Part shown: one piece after another, positions 8,023-15,847 of the stretch
Layout of the letters: the number at the start of each line of letters is the position of its first letter
Numbering within the stretch: the first letter of the stretch is position 1
DNA from: Polyangiaceae bacterium
GTDB lineage: Bacteria; Myxococcota_A; Polyangia; Polyangiales; Polyangiaceae
Assembly (NCBI GenBank): GCA_947475525.1
Contig: CANJMI010000019.1
Span: forward strand, 49,843 to 113,842
Direction: 5' to 3'
Length of the DNA stretch: 64,000 nt
The notes under the pieces: model-generated
The model's input: only the letters and a program-made list of their open reading frames with translations
What the model was told of the DNA's origin: nothing
The model's database searches: none
Position numbers and translations under genes: made by a program

Positions 8023-9897
8023 TCAGCGGCTCGGAGTCGCCCGTTCGAAGGCCTCCCAAGCCCAATCGAAGCAGGCCTCGAGGGCTCGTGCTTTGCCGAT
8101 TCCGTTACAGAGCGGGCTTGTCGCCATGGTGCCTCGCAGCGTGGCTCGCAGCGCCGCGAGCTCGAGGTGGCCCGAGGGACTCGCGAGGTCTGCGGCACGC
8201 TCGAGCAGCGTCGTTTCGTCGCCCACCGCAAACCGCTCGAGGCCAACTTGGCTGAGGAGGCTCAACGCGACGCGTGAGACATGGCTCTCGCCGACGAGAC
8301 TGAGCACCGGCACCCCCATCCAGAGCGCTTCGCAGGTGGTCGTGGTCCCGTGGTACGGAAAGGCGTCGAGGATGACGTCGACCTCGGCGTGATCGGCGAG
8401 GTGCGAGCCGTGGCTGTAGGTCGAGCCGCGGAGCGTGACCCGCGCGGCTGCGATGCCCTGTCGTTCGAACCAGCCGCGGTATTGCGCCGCGGTGCTTGGA
8501 TCCGTCAGCGTCGGAAACTTCATGTACATGCGCGAGCTCGGGATCGCCCGGAGGAGTCTGGCCCATCGCGCGACCACGGTCTCGCTCACCTTCGATGTGT
8601 TGTTGAATGAGCCGAAAGTGAGGTGACCCGAACGTGCGGCAGGCCCGCTCGTGACCGGAGGCGCATCTTGGGGCGGCTCGTAACAATGCAAGCCTCCGAG
8701 GACGTGAAGCAGCGTTTCGCTGTGAAAAGCCTCGCTCCCGGGTGGGTCGCACCATCGGTCCGTCAGGCGGTAGCCGATCGCGGCAACGCCGGTCGTGTCT
8801 GGGTAACCGAGGTAGCTCATCTGCACCGGTGCCGGGTTGCGTGCGAGCGCGCTCAGGCGGTTGCCGGCGGTGTGCCCGGCGAGATCGACGAGCACGTCGA
8901 TGCCGTCGGCACGAATGCGATCGACGAGCGCGTCGTCCCCGAGGGCGAACACGTTGCACCACGAATCGCACGTCGCTCCAAGGCGAGCGGTCATCGCGTC
9001 TTCGACCTGAACGCTGGCATAGCCGTGGATCTCAAAGCGGCTGCGGTCATGCGCTTGCAAAAGCGGAGCGATGAAGAAGGCAACGGCGTGACTTCGAAAG
9101 TCAGGCGAGACGTAGCCAATGCGCAGCTTCTCTCGGCGCGTTCGCCCACGGTGAACGCCGGCAGGTGCTCGGTCGACGCCGCGCATACGAGCCCAGCGCA
9201 GGTGGTGCCCGAAGATGTCGGCACGGCTCGGCCTTTCGGGATAGTGCAACGTCATCAGCAAGTTCGAGTGCCACGACGGGTCGCTGCCGTGGTTCGTGAT
9301 GCCGCTGACGAGGTGAGGGAGGGCTTCGATGGCTCGTCCGCGCCTCGTCAGGGCGTTGGCGAGGTTCACGTGGGCGCCAGGATCGCTCGGTGAAAGAGCC
9401 AGCGCACGCCGTAAGGTGGCTTCGGCATCGCCGAGTCGGCCCGCGTCGACCAACATCGCGCCGAAATTTCCGAGGGCTGAGACATTCGCCGGATCGACCG
9501 CGAGCGCGCGCTCATAGAGGCTCCGGGCGCGGTCGTAGTGGTGCCGTGTTGCGCACACGAGCGCCCAATTGTTGAGTGCAGCCACGTGCCGCTCGTCTCG
9601 TGCGATCGCCTGCCCATAGGCTCGCTCGGCGTCATCCATTCGCCCGAGTGCGGCGTACGCGACGCCCAGTTGGCTCCATGCGTTCGTGTGCTCTGGGGCA
9701 AGGGCGAGGGCCTGCTCGAGGAGCCGGACGGCCTCTTCGGGGTGGCCAAGCGTGGTCCGCACCGCTGCGAGGTTCACGTAGAGCGCGGGCTGGTCGGGCT
9801 GACCGACGAGCAAGTCTCGATAGCCTGTCTCGGCGCGCGCCAAGTCGCCGTCGCGATGGGCGCTGAGCGCTGCCTGAAAACGCTGGTCGTCGTCCAC
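8023..9897 (-). CDS. TPR / SPINDLY-family O-linked N-acetylglucosamine-type transferase
   Basis: The 624-residue product starts with about six TPR units (residues ~1-200, e.g. NVSALGNFGAMLVDAGRLGDAE) and continues into a glycosyltransferase family 41 catalytic region: LRIGYVSPDFRSHAV, DVLVDLAGHTAGNRL, APVQMSYLGYPDTTG, LTFGSFNNTSKV and DVILDAFPYHGTTTTCEALWMGVPVL. GT41 enzymes move GlcNAc or fucose from a nucleotide sugar to Ser/Thr of proteins; the sugar used here cannot be read. GTG 9897 was chosen because the TPR homology begins just after it. A TTG at 9975 would add 26 residues that look non-coding. It lies 67 bp upstream of the Cys-rich lipoprotein gene and may head that operon. Confidence 0.87.
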   Translation of the reverse strand: MDDDQRFQAALSAHRDGDLARAETGYRDLLVGQPDQPALYVNLAAVRTTLGHPEEAVRLLEQALALAPEHTNAWSQLGVAYAALGRMDDAERAYGQAIARDERHVAALNNWALVCATRHHYDRARSLYERALAVDPANVSALGNFGAMLVDAGRLGDAEATLRRALALSPSDPGAHVNLANALTRRGRAIEALPHLVSGITNHGSDPSWHSNLLMTLHYPERPSRADIFGHHLRWARMRGVDRAPAGVHRGRTRREKLRIGYVSPDFRSHAVAFFIAPLLQAHDRSRFEIHGYASVQVEDAMTARLGATCDSWCNVFALGDDALVDRIRADGIDVLVDLAGHTAGNRLSALARNPAPVQMSYLGYPDTTGVAAIGYRLTDRWCDPPGSEAFHSETLLHVLGGLHCYEPPQDAPPVTSGPAARSGHLTFGSFNNTSKVSETVVARWARLLRAIPSSRMYMKFPTLTDPSTAAQYRGWFERQGIAAARVTLRGSTYSHGSHLADHAEVDVILDAFPYHGTTTTCEALWMGVPVLSLVGESHVSRVALSLLSQVGLERFAVGDETTLLERAADLASPSGHLELAALRATLRGTMATSPLCNGIGKARALEACFDWAWEAFERATPSR

Positions 9898-10013
9898 GCA
9901 GCACGAGGTGTACTCGCTCTCGCCGGTCGGTAGAAGCGTCGTTTCGACGCCGAGGCAGAGCCCGATTGCGCCCAACCGAGGACCATTGGTATGCCTGCTG
10001 GCCGATGCTCTCC

Positions 10014-10484
10014 ATGCGTGCAGCCGGCCCGGATGACGCCGCCCTTATCCACGGTTTCGTGGTGGCGCTGGCGGAGTACGAGCGTGAGCCCGCTGCCGTC
10101 GAGGTGACGCCGGACATGCTCCGCGAGCAGCTCGCATCGCAGGCCCCGCCCTTCGAGTGCGTGATCGCCGAAGTCGACGGCTCCCCTGCCGGATTTGCCC
10201 TGTTTTTCCACACTTATTCCACGTGGCGTGGAAAGCGGGGCTTGTGGCTCGAAGATCTTTTCGTCCTGCCTTCGCGGCGTCGGCACGGTGTCGGGAAGGC
10301 CTTGCTCGCGCACCTTGCGGCGATCGCATGCGAGCGGGGTTGTGCGCGGGTCGAGTGGTCGGTTCTCGACTGGAATCGGCTGGCGATCGAGTTTTACGAG
10401 CGCCTTGGAGCGCACCCCCAGGATGAGTGGACCACTTACCGAATCAGCGACGCGGCGCTTCTGCGTCTCGCCGATGGTGCCTGA
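10014..10484 (+). CDS. GNAT acetyltransferase, diamine/thialysine acetyltransferase-like
   Basis: The 156-residue protein matches the SAT-like GNAT group: AGFALFFHTYSTWRGKRGLWLEDLFV, the acetyl-CoA loop RRRHGVGKALLAHLA, and EWSVLDWNRLAIEFYERLGA near the C-terminus. Members acetylate polyamines or thialysine with acetyl-CoA in the cytoplasm; the substrate here is inference. ATG 10014 gives the expected compact N-terminus (MRAAGPDDAALI). An ATG at 10005 is also in frame. It is divergent from the glycosyltransferase and 15 bp upstream of the formylglutamate amidohydrolase gene, so those two may be co-transcribed. Confidence 0.86.
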   Translation: MRAAGPDDAALIHGFVVALAEYEREPAAVEVTPDMLREQLASQAPPFECVIAEVDGSPAGFALFFHTYSTWRGKRGLWLEDLFVLPSRRRHGVGKALLAHLAAIACERGCARVEWSVLDWNRLAIEFYERLGAHPQDEWTTYRISDAALLRLADGA

Positions 10485-10499
10485 ATCACGAGAACGTCA

Positions 10500-11702
10500 A
10501 TGGTGAACCCGTTTCCTTATCGGACTCAATGCGACCGGCCCTTCGAATTGGTCGAGGTCGAGCCGCGTGGCGAGTTGCTGCCCGAGAACCTGAGAGACCG
10601 CGTGCTCATCTTCACCGTCCACGACGGCGATTGGATCCCGCCTCAGTTTTTGATGGCGCCGGATGGGACCCCCCGTGTCGAGCCAAAGGCCTTCCACGAC
10701 CGCTACGTCTCGGAGCGCGATTGGGGCGCGAATCTCGTTGCTCGCTCGATCGCAAGTTCGCTCGGCTTGCGAGGCTACGCTCGCTGCAACGTCGCGCGCG
10801 TCCTTCTCGACTTCAACCGATTCCCCGGCAGCACCTCGCCTGGTAACCGCGATCCGCTCGAGCGCCTCGCGATCAATGATCCCTTCTCCTCGTTGCTCGA
10901 CCACCAGGAAAAAATGGAGGTTTTAGGCCTCTACGACCGAGTCTCGGATCTCTTTGAAGAGCATTGGTTGAGCGGCAACCTCCTGATGCTCGGCGTGCAC
11001 ACCTACGATGCGCGGAACGCGAGCCAAACGACCCGCCCCGATTTAAGCCTCGTCACGTGTTCCGCCACCTACCTTCGCGAGTCGCGCATGCCTTACGGCG
11101 TGTTCGACCCGATGTATTCCGACGTGCTCGCCGAATCGACCTGCAGCCGAGTCCTCCGCGATCGCGTGTCGCTCGATCTCGAGCGCGCCCGTTTTCGCGT
11201 GCTCCACAACCACCCCTACGCGCTCCCCGAGGGCAGCGTCGAGGTGCGCGCGCAGGTTTGGTATTTCTTCGACTACCTACGTCGCCGTTACACCCAAGCG
11301 TGTCCGGAGACGCGCGACTGCCCCGCCCACGAGATGGTGTGGTCGATGCTACTCAACACCAACTTGCGTATCCACGAGGCGGAGACCCTACGCAGTTACC
11401 TCCACCGGTTCCGTCGGCTACCCGATGGCGAGGCCGAGGCTTACCGGGCGGCCCAGGTCGCCTACGATCGCGTGCGTGCGTTCCTCGACGCGAGCACCGT
11501 CCTCAATGATTACCGTCGCTCCCGGGAGCGCCCGAGTTGCATGGCGATCGAGGTGCGAAAAGATCTCGTCAACGATCTCGATCCCACGACACACCACCCC
11601 GGCCCGCTCACCGCGAAGAACGAACAGCGAGCGGCCCGCATCGGCGAGGTGATCGCGGGTTCGATTCGAACGTACTTCGATCAAGACCGCTCGATCGGCT
11701 GA
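10500..11702 (+). CDS. N-formylglutamate amidohydrolase family protein
   Basis: The 400-residue protein shows the features of the FGase/HutG-like amidohydrolases: an early VHDGDWIPPQF segment, HDRYVSERDWGANLVARSIASSLG, and a later segment with KHP/HNHPYALPEGS-type histidines. Family members are zinc-dependent and cleave N-formylglutamate to glutamate and formate at the end of one histidine degradation route. No other hut gene is in the window, so the physiological substrate is uncertain. The protein is about 100 residues longer than HutG, with the extra sequence in the C-terminal half. The stop is 13 bp from the convergent kinase gene. Confidence 0.72.
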   Translation: MVNPFPYRTQCDRPFELVEVEPRGELLPENLRDRVLIFTVHDGDWIPPQFLMAPDGTPRVEPKAFHDRYVSERDWGANLVARSIASSLGLRGYARCNVARVLLDFNRFPGSTSPGNRDPLERLAINDPFSSLLDHQEKMEVLGLYDRVSDLFEEHWLSGNLLMLGVHTYDARNASQTTRPDLSLVTCSATYLRESRMPYGVFDPMYSDVLAESTCSRVLRDRVSLDLERARFRVLHNHPYALPEGSVEVRAQVWYFFDYLRRRYTQACPETRDCPAHEMVWSMLLNTNLRIHEAETLRSYLHRFRRLPDGEAEAYRAAQVAYDRVRAFLDASTVLNDYRRSRERPSCMAIEVRKDLVNDLDPTTHHPGPLTAKNEQRAARIGEVIAGSIRTYFDQDRSIG

Positions 11703-11715
11703 CCGTCGCTCGTCA

Positions 11716-12990
11716 TCAGAGCAAGAGCCCCGCCGCGGCCCCGAAGGTCGCGAGCAGGAGGAGAAGCCAAAGCGCGAGAGGTACTGGCTCGTCGAAAACG
11801 ATGGCGACGGCCGGTGGGTCGCTCGTCGTCGGTAGTGAAGACAGGGTCACCGCCTGCGGCAGCGTATCCGTCTCGTGTCGCACGACGAGAATTGGTTCCT
11901 CGGGTGTGCCCGCGAGCTCGAGCGGCTCTGCGGTGAAGTCTGAAACCAGGTAGCTCGGTCGCGTCGCCTCGCGGCTCTCCAGGGGGGCCGTGCTCGCACG
12001 CTCCGTGGCAATGGCTGCCTTTCGAGGAGGCTCGGGCGGTGCACCTGCGGCGGGGAGCGGAGCCTTCTTCGCAAGGTCGGGGCGCACGGCGCGAGTCGTG
12101 GGCCGCTCGTCTTCCGTTACGAAGGGCGCGACGAGCTCGCTGAAGCTCTCGGCCATCGCTTTTGCCGACGGGAAACGATCCGCTGCGTGCAGCGCGAGCG
12201 CCTTGCGGAACCAGCCATCGAGCACGTCGGGCAGGTCGGAGCGCTTTCGCTTAACCGGAGTCGGTCCCTTTTCGGCGCGGCGCCAAATCGTCGGGGAATC
12301 GCCCATCGGGAACGGCAAGTCCCCCGTGAGCGCGAAGTAAGCGACCATGCCGAGCGAGAAGAGATCGGAGCGAAAGTCCACGTCTCGTGACGAGATCGAC
12401 TGCTCGGGGCTCATGAACTCGGGCGTCCCGATCACGATGCCCGATTTGGTCATCGTGACGGCTCGCTGCGAAGTGCGCCCTCGGCTGCTGCCGACCTGCG
12501 TCAGTTTCGCGATGCCAAAATCGAGAACCTTCACCAGGAACTCCCTCGACTCGATGAGGAAGATGTTGTCGGGCTTGATGTCCCGGTGAACGATTCCGAG
12601 AGCGTGGGCGCGTTCGAGCACGCTCGCGACTTGGTCCATGATCGCCACGGTCTCGTGAAGGGTCAACGCCCCCGTCGCGATCACGGCGCGGGCGACGTCG
12701 ATGCCCTCCAGCAGCTCCATCACGATGTAGGGCGTCCCGTCGGGGGTCGTTCCGTTGCCAAAAATCTCGACGACGTTGCGACTTCCGATGCGGGCACCAA
12801 TGCTCGCTTCGCGCGACATGCGCTGGTGCCAGGTCGGGTCGCTGTCGGCGATCTCGCGCGAGAGAAATTTAACCGCGACCGTGCGCTCGAGGCTCGTGTG
12901 TCTTGCCGACCACACGGCCGAGGTCCCACCCTCCCCAATGCACTCGATCAGCGTGAACTGCTCGATGGTTGCACCCGGGACCAGTTCCAT
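11716..12990 (-). CDS. Serine/threonine protein kinase with C-terminal membrane anchor
   Basis: The 424-residue protein begins directly with the kinase fold: a glycine loop GEGGTSAVWSA, the VAVKFL lysine, catalytic loop GIVHRDIKPDNIF, DFGIAKL, and GTPEFMSPEQ in the activation region, ending near residue 280. A Pro/Ala-rich linker of ~110 residues follows, then a single C-terminal hydrophobic segment (LALWLLLLLATFGAAAGLLL) with almost nothing after it, so the kinase faces the cytoplasm. ATG 12990 fits the family start; the open frame runs further upstream without meaningful homology. A TATCGT box lies 10 nt before the ATG. Eukaryotic-like Hanks kinases are abundant in myxobacteria. Confidence 0.9.
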   Translation of the reverse strand: MELVPGATIEQFTLIECIGEGGTSAVWSARHTSLERTVAVKFLSREIADSDPTWHQRMSREASIGARIGSRNVVEIFGNGTTPDGTPYIVMELLEGIDVARAVIATGALTLHETVAIMDQVASVLERAHALGIVHRDIKPDNIFLIESREFLVKVLDFGIAKLTQVGSSRGRTSQRAVTMTKSGIVIGTPEFMSPEQSISSRDVDFRSDLFSLGMVAYFALTGDLPFPMGDSPTIWRRAEKGPTPVKRKRSDLPDVLDGWFRKALALHAADRFPSAKAMAESFSELVAPFVTEDERPTTRAVRPDLAKKAPLPAAGAPPEPPRKAAIATERASTAPLESREATRPSYLVSDFTAEPLELAGTPEEPILVVRHETDTLPQAVTLSSLPTTSDPPAVAIVFDEPVPLALWLLLLLATFGAAAGLLL

Positions 12991-13163
12991 AGCGACGCGC
13001 ACGATAGCGCAGTCCTGTGAACAGGGCGATGGCGTGTCCAAGGGGTGGACCCTTCTCGGTTCGCGGTCGTCGTTCGGCACTCGGTGTAGGCTGCGCCATG
13101 CGCCTCGCATCCGCGCATTCGCCCAGTTCACCTGGGCCTCTTTCACCTACTATGGGATTCCCG

Positions 13164-13790
13164 ATGGGCACGAGCTTTCGTTTTGCACGCCACGTCGCTC
13201 GGTGCCTCCTCATCGCTTGGGTTGTGACCGCGTGCTCACGTCGCGCGCCCGAGCCCGAGCCTTCGCCTGAGCGTTCGGCCGCCGCCGCCGTTCCCGCCTC
13301 CTTGACCTGGGTCCCACCGGCCTACTGGTCGCTCCAGAAGTCTGCGGAAAAGGGGCTCTATCGAGCGAAATACACTGTCCCCGCCCAGGGAAACGCTGCG
13401 AATCCGGCGGAAGTTCTCGTCACCCGCATCGGCAACGGCGACGCCTCGGAGCTCGATGCTTCGCTCGCCGAGCTCGAGCGAGATTTCGACGGACCGCGAG
13501 CGGGCACGCCGGCGCGGCGGGTTCGCCAGGTACGCGGCTTCGAGCTGCGGGAGCTCGAGCTCGCGGGTACTTACAAGTTTCCGATGGGACCGCGGGTCAA
13601 ACAGCGGGCCGTCGCTCAAGTGATGCAGGAAAGGTGGCGGGCCATCGGCGTCGGCGTCCGTACACCGAGCGGGGAGTTGTGGTTCTTCCGGCTTGTCGGC
13701 CCGGACGACGCGGTGCAAGCAGCGCGCTCGCCATTTCTCGTGATGCTCGAGGCCGTCGATGCACCCGCCATGCCGGCTTCGCCCCCGTGA
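13164..13790 (+). CDS. Putative lipoprotein of unknown function
   Basis: The 208-residue product has an arginine-containing start, a hydrophobic stretch LLIAWVVTAC with a clear lipobox (VTAC), then an Ala/Pro/Ser-rich linker and a ~170-residue mixed alpha/beta-looking domain without a recognised motif. It should be anchored to the inner leaflet of a membrane through the lipidated cysteine. Possible starts are ATG 13164 (chosen; shortest sensible signal peptide), ATG 13152 and ATG 13098. A TACTAT box sits 10 nt before 13164. It is divergent from the kinase gene, which could indicate a shared regulatory region. Confidence 0.7.
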   Translation: MGTSFRFARHVARCLLIAWVVTACSRRAPEPEPSPERSAAAAVPASLTWVPPAYWSLQKSAEKGLYRAKYTVPAQGNAANPAEVLVTRIGNGDASELDASLAELERDFDGPRAGTPARRVRQVRGFELRELELAGTYKFPMGPRVKQRAVAQVMQERWRAIGVGVRTPSGELWFFRLVGPDDAVQAARSPFLVMLEAVDAPAMPASPP

Positions 13791-13835
13791 ATTCGGGAAT
13801 GCGATTCTTGGCCCGTGGCGTTGCTCCGCCACACC

Positions 13836-13988
13836 ATGACACGAATGAAGTTTTCGCGCCGAACCGCAGCCACCCTTGTCGCCGCGCTCTTCGTCTTGGG
13901 CGGGCTCGTCCGCCTGGGCGTGGACACGCGTCGCGTCGAGGTGTCTTTGCCTGACGCCATCGAGTCGCACGCCGCTCTGGCTCGTTAG
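13836..13988 (+). CDS. Small hydrophobic protein, 50 residues
   Basis: A short frame begins ATG 13836 (or ATG 13845 giving MKFSRRT) and ends at TAG 13988. It encodes a basic start, a hydrophobic segment (TLVAALFVLGGLVRLGV) and a short polar tail ending SHAALAR. This looks like a small membrane protein or a signal peptide with a short mature part. No Shine-Dalgarno is obvious. It fills most of the gap between the lipoprotein and the response regulator on the same strand. Support is only the coding-like third-position GC and the membrane segment, so it may not be real. Confidence 0.4.
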   Translation: MTRMKFSRRTAATLVAALFVLGGLVRLGVDTRRVEVSLPDAIESHAALAR

Positions 13989-14080
13989 AGCTCGCACGGG
14001 CACGGAGAGGGCGAGCGGGAGCGTCTCGCTTGTCAGCTAAGCGCGCGTGCGCCACGATGCGACGTGGCCCCGAGGGAGCG

Positions 14081-15100
14081 ATGAGTGTCGGGGTGCGCCC
14101 GAGCGTGCTGGTCGTCGATGATGACGCGTCGAACCTCGCGATTGTCGCCACCGTGCTTCAGTCGACTTGCCGATTGCGTCTCGCGAGTTCCGGCGAGCGG
14201 GCCCTGTTGCTCGCTGAGGCGGAGCGACCCGATCTCATTCTTCTCGATGTCGAAATGCCGGGTGTCGACGGTTACACCGTTTGCCGTCAGCTCAAGGCCA
14301 ATCCCGCCCTCGCCGCCGTGCCGGTGATTTTTCTGACGGGCCGCGCGACCGTGGAGGACGAGACTCACGGCTTCGCATGCGGTGGGGTGGACTACATCCA
14401 CAAGCCGATAAGCCCGCCTCTCCTTGCCGCGCGCGTTCGTACTCAGCTCTCGCTGCAAGCCGCACTCGCTGCTGCGCGGAGCGACCGCGCGAAGGCCGAC
14501 TCGTTGCTTGAGGTCGTCTTGCCGAAGGTTGCCGCCGATGAGCTGCGACGCAGCGGCACCGTGAGCCCGCGGCGCCTCGAAAATGTTGCCGTGATTTTCT
14601 GCGATATCGCGGGATTTACGGCGTTTTGTGACAAGCACGAACCGGAATTGGTCGTGCAACGTCTCGACGCGGTGATTCGCGGACTCGAGGTCGTCGCGCG
14701 GTCCTACCGAGTCGACAAGCTGCGGACCATTGGTGATGGATTCATGGCCGCTGTCGGTATTCTCGAACCCGACGACTCGCCGCTCGCGACCGCGGTGCGC
14801 TGCAGCCTTGAGCTCGCCCGCGAAGTGGCGCGCATCGTGCCCGAGTGGCGGGCGCGGGTCGGAGTGGGCATCGGACCGGTCGTCTCCGGAATCGTCGGCG
14901 GAGAGCGTTACCAGTTCGATGTGTGGGGGGAGCCCGTCAACGTGGCTGCGGCGTTGGTTGGGGTGGGCGCTCCGGGGAGCGTCTGCCTGTTCGCCGATGC
15001 GTGGCGGGCACTCGACGGAGAGGTCGTCGTCACTCGCGTCATCGAGCACCCGGCGAGCAGCGCCCTCGAGCGCGATGTCATCGAACTTTGCGCGAATTGA
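14081..15100 (+). CDS. Response regulator with degenerate class III nucleotide cyclase output domain
   Basis: 339 residues. Residues ~8-125 form a receiver: VLVVDDD acidic pocket, phospho-acceptor Asp56 in LILLDVEMPG, and the conserved Lys in DYIHKP. After a short helical linker comes a class III cyclase catalytic domain (~165-335) with metal aspartates Asp175 (FCDIAGFT) and Asp219 (TIGDGFMA). The transition-state Asn287 is present (VNVAAAL), but the arginine expected four residues later is Ala291, and the usual purine-selecting lysine before TIGD is Arg215. Cyclase activity is therefore doubtful. The start is well supported by GAGGGAG ahead of ATG 14081. It lies upstream of the hybrid histidine kinase, a plausible partner. 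Confidence 0.85.
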   Translation: MSVGVRPSVLVVDDDASNLAIVATVLQSTCRLRLASSGERALLLAEAERPDLILLDVEMPGVDGYTVCRQLKANPALAAVPVIFLTGRATVEDETHGFACGGVDYIHKPISPPLLAARVRTQLSLQAALAAARSDRAKADSLLEVVLPKVAADELRRSGTVSPRRLENVAVIFCDIAGFTAFCDKHEPELVVQRLDAVIRGLEVVARSYRVDKLRTIGDGFMAAVGILEPDDSPLATAVRCSLELAREVARIVPEWRARVGVGIGPVVSGIVGGERYQFDVWGEPVNVAAALVGVGAPGSVCLFADAWRALDGEVVVTRVIEHPASSALERDVIELCAN

Positions 15101-15241
15101 CGCGGCATCTCGACGGCAACACCCGCTTTCGAAGGTGCTGGTCGGCCGTGCGTCTTGGGGCTAGCTTCGTGTGGTCCGGGCGGGCCTACGGGTTACGTGG
15201 CGCGCTCGGTTATCTACCAACACTCTCGCGAATGGCTCGCC

Positions 15242-15847
15242 GTGAAACTTTATCACCACACCGCGTCACACAACGCTCGTCGCGTCGTCGCGCTCGTTCA
15301 CCATCTCCAACTTCCAGTCGAGCTCGTCTCGGTGGACTTCGGCACCGGTGAGCAGCGTTCGCCAGAATTTCTGGCGAAAAACCCCAATGGCAAGGTTCCC
15401 GTCCTCGTCGATGGTGACTTCATATTGTGGGAGTCGACCGCGATCATGGCGTACCTCGCGTCGAAGGCCGGTAGCACGCTTGCACCGACCGACGCGCGGG
15501 CGCGCGCCGACGTCGATCGTTGGGTCGCGTGGGTCAATACGCGCTTCGGGAGCGCTGCGAGCGTGTGCCTCTTCGAGAACGTCATCAAGCCGTTCTTCGG
15601 AATCGGTGCCCCGGATGACGCCGCGCTCGCGAAGGTTCGCCCGGAGCTCGACGCGTGTTTTTCTCTCCTCGAAAAGCACCTCGAATCTCAAGATTACTTG
15701 GCGAGTTCGGGTCTCTCGATCGCCGACTTTGCGGCGTATTCCATCATCGGATCACGCGAGGCCTGGAAGCTCCCGGTGCCTGCTGCCGGCGGCTCGCTCG
15801 CGCGGTGGGCCGAACGTATCGGTAGTCTCCCCGCGTGGAACGCCTGA
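15242..15847 (+). CDS. Glutathione S-transferase family protein
   Basis: 201 residues. The N-terminal thioredoxin-like domain starts immediately at GTG 15242 (VKLYHHTASHNARRV) and includes FLAKNPNGKVPVLVDG and LWESTAIMAYL, the glutathione-site cis-proline and Glu-Ser motifs. The C-terminal helical domain carries LSIADFAAYSIIG, the N-capping box of GSTs. It probably conjugates or reduces electrophiles with glutathione; the substrate is unknown. Its last 13 bp overlap the start of the histidine kinase gene. Confidence 0.85.
   Translation: MKLYHHTASHNARRVVALVHHLQLPVELVSVDFGTGEQRSPEFLAKNPNGKVPVLVDGDFILWESTAIMAYLASKAGSTLAPTDARARADVDRWVAWVNTRFGSAASVCLFENVIKPFFGIGAPDDAALAKVRPELDACFSLLEKHLESQDYLASSGLSIADFAAYSIIGSREAWKLPVPAAGGSLARWAERIGSLPAWNA

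Noticed and set aside
8023..9975. Longer glycosyltransferase beginning at TTG 9975
   Set aside because: The extra 26 residues have no homology-like pattern and no ribosome site; GTG 9897 fits the first TPR.
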